Shown here one piece after another: positions 14,101-57,257 of a DNA stretch of 64,000 nucleotides. The stretch is from Branchiostoma floridae (lineage: Eukaryota; Chordata; Leptocardii; Amphioxiformes; Branchiostomatidae), in contig NC_049983.1 of NCBI RefSeq assembly GCF_000003815.2, positions 7,113,702 through 7,177,701 of the forward strand. The letters are read 5' to 3'. The first letter of the stretch is position 1. Every line of letters starts with the position of its first letter. Under the pieces are notes generated by a model, which saw only the letters and a program-made list of their open reading frames with translations, was not told where the DNA came from and did no database searches. The translations under genes were made by a program, and so were the position numbers.

Positions 14101-14717
14101 GAACTAGTGTAGTACAAAAGTCGGACACAGACAGTGACTCCACAGAGAGCGACTCCTCTCGCCCCTTCCCAACCCGTTTTCCATACAGAAAAGACTCCGT
14201 ATTAGGAACTATCATTCACAGAGGCGGCGGGGAAACCGCCCAATCGGACAGCGAGACGCCGCAGAGTTCCGGAAGCGACACCGGAAGTGTCGTCATCCAC
14301 GAAGTCGATAACGGCTCCCTCAGCGACGCCCTGGACTCGTGTAAAACCACTCCCATCAGGAGCTTCCTGTTTTCCTCCTTTGCGAACAGGTCCAACTTTT
14401 CCTGCAACCTAGTTTCAGATGATGACACCTCGTCCGTTGCGTCTTCCATTGCTGAATCGTACAATGCGCAATCGATACGACTCATAATGAGAACGGACTC
14501 CATCCAGAGACGGGGTAAACGCCCCATCTTGAGAACAAGCCACAGGCGTGGAAGTGACGCCAGTACGAGCAGCAAGGACACGCAGAGTAGCATGTCGTCG
14601 GTAAACACCGTTTCGTCGTCGCGGGAGTTTACTCGCCTCGCTAACATTATTAACAAACGGGTGACGTTTGCTGATGAGAAGTATGGACCGGGCGGGCTAG
14701 TCATTTCACGCATATAA
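2109..14717 (+). CDS. CLCA: Calcium-activated chloride channel regulator (CLCA family), 11 exons, N-terminus missing
   Basis: Exons: 2109-2397, 4031-4308, 5017-5262, 6909-7151, 7690-7878, 8636-8770, 9650-9874, 10388-10685, 11276-11458, 11997-12221, 13054-14717. All have GT/AG borders and compatible phases, giving 1324 residues with no stop. In order: N-terminal CLCA domain; HEWGHLRWGLFDE in exon 2, matching the zinc-protease HExxH motif used for self-cleavage in the family; VWA domain opening with DVSGSMT (intact MIDAS) at the end of exon 3 and running through exons 4-6; beta-rich and fibronectin-like segments in exons 7-10; a hydrophobic span near residues 893-912 in the last exon; then about 410 cytoplasmic residues rich in Ser/Asp. 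Known CLCA proteins are secreted or shed modulators of the TMEM16A chloride channel; that role here is inferred. The signal-peptide exon was not found upstream, so the gene probably starts before the window. Vertebrate CLCA proteins are about 900-940 residues, so the tail is unusual. Confidence 0.9.
2403..2826. mobile_element. Long-inverted-repeat MITE (GGTGGTATCTCACTG family) interrupted by another element
   Basis: Termini GGTGGTGTCTCACTGCACTT and the reverse complement ending at 2826, with inverted arms of about 40 bp containing CACCGGTGCGGCACTG. The uninterrupted relative is at 55053-55308. It starts only 5 bp after the donor of the first visible CLCA exon and is itself split by the element at 2474-2672. 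Confidence 0.8.
2474..2672. mobile_element. Mutator-like MITE nested in the 2403-2826 element
   Basis: Termini AGTCTCTATCAGACTCC / GGAGTCTGGTAGAGACT with inverted arms of about 80-90 bp containing GTAGAAATGGA and TAAGCCGGCCAGA. It is flanked by an exact 11-bp direct repeat ACTGTTGTGTT (2463-2473 and 2673-2683). Long arms plus a 9-11 bp duplication are typical of Mutator-like elements. A second copy is at 6039-6235. Confidence 0.8.
5343..5970. mobile_element. GC-rich inverted-repeat MITE (CCGGGGCCCGG family), interrupted by a hAT MITE
   Basis: Starts CGTCACATTTCCAAACCGG and ends CCCGGTTTGCAAATATGACG. Related copies occur at 7947-8137 and 12232-12404, all in CLCA introns. The middle is split by the element at 5438-5870. 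The intact copy at 12232 shows the empty site. Confidence 0.75.
5438..5870. mobile_element. hAT-type MITE, 433 bp
   Basis: Termini TAGGGCTGGG / CCCAGCCCTA, flanked by a perfect 8-bp target duplication CCCACGAC (5430-5437 and 5871-5878), the hAT signature. Subterminal GGTCCAGGTCCGG motifs are repeated. No coding capacity. A near-identical copy is at 44600-45037 and a deleted, inverted copy at 22307-22545. Confidence 0.88.
6039..6235. mobile_element. Mutator-like MITE, second copy
   Basis: Same termini and palindromic TAAGCCGGCCAGA arms as the copy at 2474-2672. A 10-bp direct repeat AGATTTCTAG lies at 6026-6035 and 6236-6245. Confidence 0.8.
7947..8137. mobile_element. CCGGGGCCCGG-family MITE
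   Basis: Starts GTAACATTCCCTAACCGG and ends CCGGTTTGGAAATGTGAC. An uninterrupted palindromic element in the CLCA intron after 7878, with its interior in the opposite orientation to the 12232 copy. Confidence 0.7.
9055..9290 (+). mobile_element. SINE of the GGGAAAGGCAC-body family
   Basis: A B-box-like GGGGTTGAGTCCCC lies just before CTTGGGAAAGGCACGG, CCTCACTTCACTC and a tail with CCTCGAGCACGTTAAAG. The tail resembles that of the 5S-headed element at 51956. The boundaries are estimates. Confidence 0.4.
11487..11888. mobile_element. MITE of the GGCCATGTTGATT family
   Basis: Begins AAGGCCATGTTGATTTGATT and ends AAAATCAACATAGCCTT. The interior has AAACTGATGCAAGCATG and CGTACGATTTACAG landmarks shared with copies at 17119-17492, 30729-31128 and the split copy 39319-45176. 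A run of about 18 C lies near 11569. Confidence 0.7.
12232..12404. mobile_element. CCGGGGCCCGG-family MITE abutting a splice donor
   Basis: Degenerate left end CGCCACATTCTAAAACTGG, right end TTTGGAAATGTGACG. It begins about 11 bp after the donor of the CLCA exon ending at 12221. It keeps the unoccupied CCCACAACTATT site that the hAT element entered in the 5343 copy. Confidence 0.65.
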
Positions 14718-16351
14718 TCCATGACCTACAATTGTAAATACGTATACCACGCGCTTACGTCGCGCCACCATGTCGTACATATATACTGAGGGCCCGTTCA
14801 CACTTATGTCTAAGCTATGCGAATGATGTAATTTGTATACAAGTCCGTATGAGTTGCGTATTGACTTTTTTTGTGGAAGTAAAGTTCGCGGCAGAAAAGT
14901 CATTTTTTTCGGTTCGACAACCAGTAAAACACAGTAAAAGGCAATTCTATTGACAGTAAAAGACAACTTCTTTTCCGCAAACTTTACCTAAACAAACATG
15001 TCAATACGCAACTCATACGGACTGGAATATACGTACTCATATAGTCGCGCCATAAAGCCCTGTTGACACTTACTATACATTGTATATCAAGTCCGTATTA
15101 GTTGAGCATTGATCATGACATTTTTGGGCTCAGATAAAGAAAATTTCACTTCTACCCATCTTTGTGAAGTCTAGTTCTCTAACCGAATGACGATTTGTTT
15201 GCCCTCAGACTTTACCTGTGACAAAATAATGTCAATACGCCACTGGTGCTGAACGAAAACGGACACATGTCTTTCCGTTTCTTAATTTGGGACAAATTTC
15301 AATCGTGAGTCCCTTATAGATATAGCCATGACGACCGAAATCATTTCGGGAATTGAAAATACAATTGTATATAGATATACTAAATGTGAATTTACATGTA
15401 TATGAAGTTGTGAAATTCAATATATCTTACAAGAATTTGATTGAAAGCCTTTCTATATGCAGCTGGACCTGCTTTGTGCTTAATCACATTTCGTATGAGC
15501 AAAATAATGACTATGAGAACAATGTATTAATTTTGTATTTTGCGTTCATGTACTGTTGACATCATTTATCATTCAATGTACTGCTGAATTCATTATGTTC
15601 AATAGATTTACAATATAAAGTATATTTCAAGTACATTCATATACAGAGCATTATTTATCATTAATTCAGCTTATTTTGTCTGGTATATCAGGCAATGACT
15701 TTACCAATTAAGCAAATCAACATCTACAAATAAAATCGGATTTCTACAACTGTTTCTGTAGCCTTGTTCTTTGAATGCAAGTGTGATATTACAGTCACTT
15801 TCGTAGGGGTAAAGCCCTGGCGGGGGAAGGGGGGCTTTTCATGTAAAGGAAATAATGATTTGAACATTTTCTTATAAACCTAATCAAGACTTTCTTTTGC
15901 AGTACACTGGCAAGTTGGGTGGTTGCAGCATGCTTTTAAAGACAATATTTTATCATTCACACAAAATCGACAAAAAGCATAAAGATAACCTTCTGTAACT
16001 CATGATTAAAGTGCAAATTTAAAACACTTATGAATCTATGATTTACCACAAAAACAAAGAAAAAACCAAACGATCCATACAGGGGGTAATAGTCCTTTCA
16101 GATACTGTCTCATGTAATTACAATATCCAAATTGGGTTTTTATATTTGTTCCTGCACCTCTATCATGAAGCTCATAAATGGACGAGCTATGAACAATTTG
16201 TCCACAATTCATGTTCATCTTAAAGTCAAATCTTGAATGCTTTGGAAGAAAAACACATATAACATTTCTCACTTGAAAAATACACAAGGAAGTATTTTCC
16301 TGAGTGCATTATCAAGCCTTTCTTAAAGGGAGGAATTCGAATACCTGTCAT
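14718..16351. other. Intergenic region between convergent CLCA and WASHC4
   Basis: No gene recognised. It holds an inverted repeat in which AGTCCGTATGAGTTGCGTAT (near 14841) pairs with its complement near 15005, followed by a decayed second copy to about 15240, suggesting a MITE pair. AAATAAAATC near 15729 could be the CLCA polyadenylation signal. Confidence 0.5.
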
Positions 16352-16357
16352 TTTATT
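16352..16357 (-). terminator. Polyadenylation signal AATAAA for WASHC4
   Basis: AATAAA on the minus strand (TTTATT on plus), the first canonical signal found downstream of the WASHC4 terminal exon. It implies a 3' UTR of about 0.5 kb. Confidence 0.45.
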
Positions 16358-16871
16358 GCTTTTTTGACATACATGATGTAGATGGCAAAGGCTGTCTAAC
16401 TACACCTGTAATGTGGACAAAGTATGCTAAAATAGGCAAGCCTATAGGCTCATAATTAGTTTTAGCAAACAAAACATTCATCAGTAAGTGTGGTAGATTC
16501 TTGAATGTGCCTGAGGCATTTCTTTAAATTTATAAACAAAACACAACACCAATGGCTTAAAATGTCCTTTCCTACATAAACTGATGGATAATTGTGACTT
16601 GATGGATTAAAGGGCTGGTAACATTGACCGAAGGAGGCCATATTATATTAACATCTGATTCCTCTTTCCACTAAAGGGTGAAATTGCTGAGCGACTACTG
16701 ATCAAGCAAAAGTTTCACAGCTCACTCAACCAATTCCATACAAGAAGAAAACAAATTTTTTGCTTGCATTCTGTCTTCCATTACCATAAAAACATACTCA
16801 AACATCATGTTTGTGGCCTTAGGCATTGTACTGTTTTAGTTCTACATAGGAGGGGGGGATGGTAGACGGGG

Positions 16872-17047
16872 TTACATGGGAGGGGGTGGTGGTGGAGGTG
16901 GTGGCGGGGGAGGAGGAGGGGGTGCCCCGCCCCCTGCAGGTGGGGGTGGTGGAGGTGCAGGTGCAGCAGGTGCGGCAGGTGCTGCAGCTGGAGCTGCTCC
17001 TCCTGCAGCTGCTTCGGGTCCTGACTGGGCAGCGCTGCTGCTTTCAG
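16872..17047 (-). CDS. WASHC4: Alternative last exon of WASHC4 encoding a polyproline C-terminus
   Basis: On the minus strand a strong acceptor (GTTTTTCTTCTCTTGCAG) precedes an open frame in exactly the phase left by WASHC4 exon 32 (phase 1). Joined to it, the frame reads AESSSAAQSGPEAAAGG, then an Ala/Pro stretch, six prolines, AGGGA, fifteen consecutive prolines, Met and TAA; the protein would be 1200 residues. A canonical AATAAA lies about 520 bp downstream (16352-16357), and no AATAAA was found between 17796 and this exon, so this is probably the physical 3' end of the gene even when the stop in the preceding exon is used. The family's human member has no such tail. The plus-strand glycine frames here are its shadow. 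Without transcript data, use of this exon is inference from splice signals and phase. Confidence 0.6.
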
Positions 17048-17118
17048 CTGCAAGAGAAGAAAAACACAGTTTACAGAATCATAACTGACATTACAGCTTT
17101 TTTATCTTAAGAGCACTT

Positions 17119-17492
17119 AAAGGCCATGTCGATTAGATTATATGAATGACATACTCAAAAACTGATGCAAGTGTACTAAAAAAAGTTGCAAAAAATAATA
17201 GTCTTCATAATGAAATCCAAGTTGTGAGGTAGATTGAAAAACTAACTTAAAACATACATGGTATAACTGAATGATACATTTTTTACTTTTGTTCTTTCAC
17301 ATTTTCTTTGTATTTGATATTGCCTTGAAATGGCATTCTACCACATAAGCACAAATATTACATTTTTATCTATTTATGGCATATATTTGTTCATTTTGCA
17401 GCTGATTTGTCCATTGTACAATACGTTCAACCTTTTGGGGAAACACAAAAATTGAAGCACAAGTAACCATATAATTGAATCAGCATGGCCTT
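17119..17492. mobile_element. MITE of the GGCCATGTTGATT family
   Basis: Starts AAAGGCCATGTCGATTAGATT and ends AATTGAATCAGCATGGCCTT, with the family landmarks in between. It sits between the WASHC4 cassette exon and the polyproline exon. Confidence 0.7.
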
Positions 17493-17795
17493 ATGTAACA
17501 CAATAGAGGGTTTTCATTGACGTCAGACCAAGACTCGTCTAAATCCCCCATTGACCATGTTGACTGGTAATTGGATTACAGCAGTAGCATGCTGTTGAGT
17601 TTGACAGACTTACATAGCAACCTAACATGGTGCAAATGACGTCAATTGAAAACCCCCTATACCAGTCTTAATTTGGTGTAAGGATAAGGATACACAAATA
17701 AATGCACTTAGTCTAAATTCAGTCACCACTGACCTCAAACCCAAACACAAAAACAGCAACAACTCACACACACTAACTCACTATCTGTTCTAACG

Positions 17796-50732
<32,937 letters not shown>

Positions 50733-51725
50733 GTTGTGAAAAAATAATCACATGATGTGCCCTATCCAAACGCGTAAAAGGTTACCAATTATTACTCTTT
50801 TGTGAAGCATGTAAACAAAAATGAAGATAAAAGAGCCTTTAACTATAATTAAATCTATTTTTCTATGACTGCTTTATTGGTATGCGACATGTAACTTTGT
50901 CAATTTTGTTCGATATGTTGAAACGGCAAGTTGCGGTTGCATGCGATCTAGCGGTCATCGGTCTCGGTCTGTCAGCGGTTCAAAAGCGGCATCTAGCGGT
51001 ATTTAAGCAAACTGCAGAAGAGAAAGTTGTTATCATCTTCACGACGTTCAATGTCTCAGTCAGCTGTGAGCTTCGCAGTAGTACGATCGCGTGGAGCTCT
51101 GCTTCAAGACCGTTTCGTGCCCAACGTAAGAAACTGTTTTAATCTGTAACGCCATACTGTACTATTAGCTACGAAGTATACTCCAATGGGGTAAGAACTT
51201 GTAGAAATGGAAAAACACGGTCGACTGTCAAGAGTTGTCCATGTTTCCGGTTTTGTAGGTAACTTAAGTGGCACGTATCTTTCTATTGGTTTGTTGTTAT
51301 ATAAATATTCACATACTCGGTTGTGCTTACTATTTGCCTTAAGCTTGTTTTGACTAACTTAAGCTCGTAGATCGTATCTTATAGAGCGAAAAGGTTGTTC
51401 TTTGTATCATGTTTTGAAATTACAGATCATCCGGTAAAGGTAGACTTGTGAACCATTTGATTATAATTTATGTGAAATATGTTGTCTGCTATCACCATAA
51501 CGATTTAAGCAGACCTGATATGAATATATGTCTCAGGTCTTCAAAATCCCACATTTTTTACAAGGACAGTCTTCTTCTTTTTTTTTTCATCATCCAGCCG
51601 TTACAACATGATGTCATTGACTTTTATTGAATGTCTTCCGTGTCAACTTAAATAATAATTACAATTATTATATTTTTCAGTGGTGTTTGATCATTCCTCA
51701 AGTCCAACCTCTTTGTCCAACTGAC
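50733..51725. promoter_or_regulatory. Divergent promoter interval between WASHC4 and CLN8
   Basis: The two start codons are 993 bp apart, head to head. A likely untranslated CLN8 exon ends near 51124 (AAC/GTAAGA) and resumes at 51681 after TTTTTCAG, putting both start sites in the first few hundred bp. The open frame at 50882-51142 resembles nothing known to me and is probably untranslated leader. No TATA box is clearly placed. Confidence 0.45.
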
Positions 51726-54436
51726 ATGGCTCAGACAACAACTCAGGGACAGGTAAGTGGAATGCTTTGTTAACTGGACCATGGATGGCCTTGAGAGCAG
51801 GGACATGTCAAGGACAATATACAAAATTAAAATGAGAATGTCCTTGGAGTTATTGACAAAATCTATAGGCCACTTATTCAGGTTTGATAGTATTTTGTTT
51901 TAATTGCGTGTAACTTACACATATTTTTTAATCAAGGAGCTTTTATCAAGTGGATGCTACGGCCGCGTGGCAAGTTGGTACACCCGATCCCTCGATCTCG
52001 GAAGTTAAGCAACGCTCGGTCCGGACAGTACTTGGATGGGGGACCAACCAAGAATGTCCGGATTGCTGTAGCGTCGCGAAGCTTTCCACGAAATCGTCTT
52101 CCGTGATGGACGTAAAACGGGGGTCCCGTGCTCGAGGAGGTGCCTCGACCACGTTAAACAGCCTCATTACTCATACTTTGGGTACCTACTGGCTGCAAAA
52201 TACACCCGATATTATTACATTTGAAAACTATTAATCATCATCACAGTCAAAACAGGAGACTTTAAAGGTCATTTGCAATAGAAAAAAAATTAATCTTACA
52301 GTCAGGGCATCATACCTCGATTCTTTTGATATTGTAAATGCAGAAATGTTTACGGTGGATTTACGTTCCCGTTTTTCCTGGTGACCACTTCACCATGGAA
52401 TTAAAACCACCGCAAACATTTTTCCATTATAGTATTAGACTGTAGTCCATGGCTTTACCGCGAACTTGAAACTGCCGCAAACACTCTATTTTCCCGCTAC
52501 CGCGATAGTAAATCCATATCCGCGAACATTTCTGCATTTACAGTAATTGGTTACATAATTGTTTGTCATATCGGTCCCTAGCCTTTGTAACTTGTAACCT
52601 TTGTACTCTGCCTTGTCATGACCCTGAAGTCCACATGACCATTTCACCTGCATTTCAAAACTACCAAACCAGCTACATTTCAGACTGTCTTCCCTGTAAG
52701 AGCTCTTAAGTACTTCTTTTTAAGTAGGCTTAGGCCAATTGTTGATTTCATTATGATTATAGATGCCATCCTCTGGGACTCCAAAACTAAAGAAAGCATG
52801 TAAACAAAATCATTTTGGCCAAAAACTTGCCTTGATTATGAGATAGAAGTTTTCAGGAAGTTTTTTTTTTGGTTGACTGCTACTAAGTGCTAGCACTCAG
52901 GCAGGGGACATAAAATGTATAATCTCAGTGACGAAAATGTTTTAGAATTGTTTTCAAACATATAATCTTGTTGTTTTCTGTTGAAATAGAAAATTCTACT
53001 TGTACGATGTAACAATGATGTTATATCCGCATGTATGATGTCATTGAAAATACCAATGTCATTAATTTCAGTTTTGAATTATTAAAAAAACAGTTATGAT
53101 TTATTTGATCACTTCGGTCGAAAAACTAAAAAAAAACTTTATTTACTAGTACTGACCCTGATTTAAACACTGTCGTATATCAGAAACTCAAAATTTTTTG
53201 ACTACTCCTTAACCTCTCAGTATGATCTTATGCAAATTGTAACATGCTTTACCCCTATTCCAGCCTCAAGCCAAAGCCATGGGTCTGCTTGGTGCCATCA
53301 ACCCTTCCTGGGAGGAGATAGACTACAATCAGCTCCACGTCAAGGTCAAAATCATCGCATCTTCCTTCTTCTTCTTTGCCTTCATCTACCTTCTGTGCCA
53401 CGTCTTGTCTTCCCTTCTTAAGACGTACAATGGTCTGCGTCTCAAGGAAAAGATCTTCTGGAACCTTGCCATCGTGCGGGCTACGTTCGGCGTCTTCTGT
53501 ACCGTGGTCGGGATCTGGGCGCTGTGGTGGGACCAGGAGCTCAAGAGGGATGTCGTGTTTGCCACCACGCCGACGAGTTTCTTCGCCATCTGCACCACGA
53601 TCGGTTTCTTCCTGTTCGAGTGCTCGACCCTCCTTTTGTCAGACATCATCTTCCGCAAGGTCAGCATCCCGACATTTCTCTTAATGCATGCCGAAAACAA
53701 TTTTCTGTTTTTTCTTTTACAGAGTGTTTGGTTTTCTTCTTCTTTTAAATTTGATCACGGAGAGCAAGATAACGGAACCGTACAGTCCGACCGCACATTG
53801 TGAAGTGACCAACTTTCTCTCAATTCCTGTTTGTCGGGTAATTAATATTTTGACCAATCAGATTATGCTAATCCAAACATAAGCAATGTAAGTACCTACT
53901 GGTTGTGTAAAAAGAATTCTCCTATATCCTTTATTCTACCAACCTGATGAAACTATTTTCCGAAAACTCTTATGTCGTAGGTCAGCATCCTCCTTAACCT
54001 CCACCACTGGCTCTCCCTGGTGGGATACTCCCTCATCCTCTGGGTCGGCAGCACCCACTACTTCGCCACCAACGGGCTCATCCTGGAGATGAGCACGCCG
54101 TTCTCCGCGCTGTGCTGGGTCCTCCTGAAGTGCGGACTGGCGGACACGACCGCCTGGTGGTTCAACCAGTGCGTACTGGTCCACACCTTCCACCTCCGAT
54201 CCGTTCTTGAAGCGTTCTTTTGGATGGAGACTTACCGGCACTGGGACCACATCTGGGCCGACATGCCCGCGTCCATGTTCGTGTCGTTCTACACCGAGCT
54301 GACTCTCGTGTCCTTCGTCATGACCCCGTACTGGACCTACAAGAAGTCCGCGCAGCTCTTCAACCCCGTCGACTGGAACTTCATGGACGCCGAGAAAACC
54401 AAAACGACCAACGGAGCGGCAAAGAAGAAGGACTAA
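51726..54436 (+). CDS. CLN8: CLN8, ER cargo receptor for lysosomal enzymes (TLC domain)
   Basis: Three coding exons: 51726-51752 (MAQTTTQGQ, donor GTAAGT), 53264-53659 and 53981-54436. All junctions are phase 0; total 292 residues against 286 in human CLN8. The family is recognised from LEMSTPF, the MET-containing loop, and PYWTYKKSAQLFNPVDWNF near the C-terminus, which is almost the human sequence. Several hydrophobic helices form the TLC domain; the first is about residues 39-61. CLN8 is a multipass ER/ERGIC protein that loads newly made lysosomal hydrolases into COPII carriers; human loss causes a neuronal ceroid lipofuscinosis. The protein ends KKKD, a dilysine ER-retrieval signal equivalent to human KKRP. 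The donor of exon 2 is AAG/GTCAGC, weaker than usual, but the next exon restores the family sequence exactly. A probable untranslated 5' exon border (TTTTTCAG) lies at 51680. Confidence 0.93.
51950..52190 (+). mobile_element. 5S-derived SINE (SINE3 type)
   Basis: The 5S head is followed by a body with GGGGGTCCCGTGCTCGAGG and CCTCGACCACGTTAAAC, a tail also seen in the SINE at 9055. It lies in CLN8 intron 1, same orientation as the gene. The 3' end is estimated. Confidence 0.65.
51956..52072 (+). pseudogene. 5S rRNA-like sequence heading a SINE
   Basis: 117 bp aligning to animal 5S rRNA: TACGGCC at the start, GATCTCGGAAGTTAAGCA (internal promoter box A region), AGTACTTGGATGGGGGACC (box C region) and CTGTAGC at the end, able to pair with GCTACGG. 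The middle (GTGGCAAGTTGG, CAAGAATGTCC) departs from 5S, and further SINE-like sequence follows directly, so it is a 5S-derived SINE head rather than a working rRNA gene. Confidence 0.75.
52330..52545. mobile_element. MITE with TATTGTAAATGCA / TGCATTTACAGTA termini
   Basis: 216 bp, same family as 19241-19446 but with the interior in the opposite orientation (ACCACTTCACC, CCGCTACCGCG). CLN8 intron 1. Confidence 0.7.
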
Positions 54437-57257
54437 AACAGATTTTGCTGCCTGGAATTAATCTCCAAGCAGACCTTACGGTAGCATAAGATAGTATCAA
54501 AAGCTGACAGAGGAGTGAAGCTGGCCTAGGTGCCAGACTTGTTTGAAAGTGATTTCATGATTAGTTTTTCTATATGCCTTTTTAATTTCTGCTTTGTGTT
54601 GTATGTTCCATTGTAAATGTTTCCCCTTAGAAATTGACACAGTCTGTCTGTTGAAAAGGGGGCTTCCCAGATGTTTCAAAGATTAAATGATAAGCTTATA
54701 TTTTCACACAGTTTAATAATATGAGGCCAAATTATCAAAAGCCATGTGCGATGCATTTTTGATACAATACCCATGATTAAGGTGAGGCCTTCACTAGATA
54801 AGCAATTTTTATGAAATGAAAGTACTAATGACTACATTTTGTGTACTACTACTTTTAAAAAAACTACCATACATATACATTGACTTTTGTGTGGTTTCTA
54901 TTCCAAAGAAGTTTTGATAAATATTTTAAAGAATAATCTATATATTGTATAAAAATACATTTGTATGGTGAATCTTGAATTGTAATTGAATGTGTAGATA
55001 GAAAATGTTCTGATAATCAACGCACAATATCCTGATTAGTCCTCTTTCTTAAGGTGGTATCTCACTGCACTTGGGGCACCGGTGCGGCACTGTAGGGTTC
55101 GTTTACTGCGGCACTGTTGTGTTATTTTCACCATTTTTTTATAAACTTTTAGATATTGCAAAATTTGTAAGAGTATGACTTAGAAGACAACAAAATGCAC
55201 AAAGCGTTAAAAAAAAATTGTTCTTCATCTCTGAAATTCGTTAAGTAATCTTTTGAACCCCACAGAAGTAGTGCCGCACCGGGACCCCAAGTGCAGTGAG
55301 ATATCACCTTTTTACTGCATATTAATCAATACAAATGTTTTGCCAAAGGGCTACGTTAGCCGGCTGAGGGTGTAAAAGTCATTTTACATGTATTGTATTC
55401 AATTGTTGTTAGAATGTCAGGCAAATACAAACTTTTAGAATTAGAAATGACTTGCTGACAAGGATGCTCAGGTTATTCAGTGATAATTGCAGGAAGGAAA
55501 ATCAGTGCTTTTTTGTATGTTTTTTAGAAATACAGTGATTTTTACATGGTTGTGTCTCAAACTGAGGTTTTGAGGCAAACATCCCTAAAAACATCCAGGT
55601 ACAAAAATACATAACTCATGACAAGCGACTGGATTTTTAAATATGACTTTCCAAAATTTTATCTAGTTGCTTGGAGAAAAAATGAGTAACTGCTTTTTGG
55701 CAAATTTGTAATTCAAAATTCCTTGACTGTACAACAATGTGTTGTCAAAAGAAGTCACTACAAAATGTGACAGTCATAGTTTTTACAGTTATAAGATGTC
55801 ATGCATTATAGAGCTTGTAACACGATGTGCTTTTTAAATGTTAGCATCGTATAATTTGTACTGTAAAGCTACAATTATGGTAAAAGATGCGATTATTGAT
55901 AATTATATATGTGATTATTAAAAATTGATATGAATATTAAAACTTCTGTATTTTCTTGTTTGACTCGAAACAGTTATCTTCATAACAAAACAAGAGGTAC
56001 AGTAACCAGATATGCTTTATCATTAGCAGCAAAGGTTTGGACTTACATTACAGATGTAATTGTATATAGTTTTTACATACAGTACAATACAACATCACAA
56101 CACAAGAACAGTACAGTTACATGTATGCCAGCGCTGTTCATCAGGAAATGGTTCGTTCACTATATCTAATTTCTAAGTTACGTGGCTTTTGCTGTGGGGA
56201 CAAAACATTGTGGAAGACAATTAGCACCAAATTCATCTATTTCTCTAAGAATTACAAAATTTATATTAATAGACTTTTTCAACAGTGCAACACCACAACT
56301 TGAGCACCGCTCCACAAAATATACAAAAACTTTCAGTTTCTGTAGAAAACGTTATTGCTTGGTGCAAGAATGTACGATGTGGTAATCTCCTTTTTTCTTG
56401 CTTTGAATATCTTTGTGTGCGTCACAGTCATTATACAAACATCGGTGGAAATACACATTAATTTTAACCCCTTGATTTGATTAAGGGCTAAAATGTTTAC
56501 GCTTGTAGTTTAGGTTTGACAGTTTACAACTTTGAAAATTACATATGACATACAAACTACTGTACATGTACATGTGTGAAACACTAACCTGGCTAAAATC
56601 ACACTCCTACCACTCCTTCTGTATATCATTGCCTAACAGAGGTATCCTGGGTATCATTCTGATAGTCATGTAGTTCGCTCCTATCTTTGCTTCTGCTAAC
56701 CCATCTGGAGACCTGCGCATTCAAACCTTTTGGTGGTGATGTCAGTTAATGAGCAAATTAAAGAATGGGTTCAAAAGTGCTTGTTCCATGACAACAGGCC
56801 CTCCCATGAGCAGACGGAGGGTGTTTCGGGTGTTGGAACACCTGTTCGATGGAGCGCTTGAACTCATTCCTTAGTTTGCTCAAATGAAGGGACCAATCAT
56901 TGCCCTCGTCCCAAATTTGGACGATTCCAGATGTTATAGATGTCAAGGTTACCATACAGAATACCAGAGACTGTATAATTGTAGACAAAGTGTAGAATAA
57001 AAGTCGGAGTGACAAGCAAATGTATATAATATGTAATTAACGTCAGAGCGAACTAATATCCGGATGGTACCATTAAAGACTATGACAGAAGTAGGTTGTA
57101 ACACAATCATATTAGGAACATGGAAGATTATTACAAGAATGTCAGAGACTTCATTTTGGTCAATCTTATAAACAATAAACAAATAAACAATAAACTTTAA
57201 CCCAGAACAACCTCTGAATTCTTACAGAGAAGACTCCAGCTATAATGACAATACAGG
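54437..57257. other. Intergenic region between convergent CLN8 and POGLUT1
   Basis: Holds the 3' UTRs, the MITE at 55053-55308 and a decayed palindromic element near 55620. The 85-residue minus frame at 56758-57015 matches nothing I recognise and probably lies in the POGLUT1 3' UTR. No other gene is supported. Confidence 0.6.
55053..55308. mobile_element. GGTGGTATCTCACTG-family MITE, uninterrupted copy
   Basis: GGTGGTATCTCACTGCACTT on the left, AAGTGCAGTGAGATATCACC on the right, and the pre-insertion site GGCACTGTTGTGTTATTTTC that is duplicated in the 2403 copy. Confidence 0.8.

Noticed and set aside
13476..14722. Antisense frames of 75-168 codons within the CLCA last exon
   Set aside because: Shadows of the long sense frame; no homology and no splice context.
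16859..17110. Glycine-rich plus-strand frames
   Set aside because: They are the antisense shadow of the polyproline exon of WASHC4, which fits the phase and splice signals of that gene.
50882..51142. 86-codon plus-strand frame between WASHC4 and CLN8 as a separate gene
   Set aside because: No family features. Its position and the donor at about 51124 fit a CLN8 untranslated exon better.
51946..52234. Open frames across the 5S-like element, and a functional 5S rRNA gene
   Set aside because: The frames have no homology. The 5S match is too divergent in the middle and runs directly into SINE sequence, so a working rRNA gene is unlikely.
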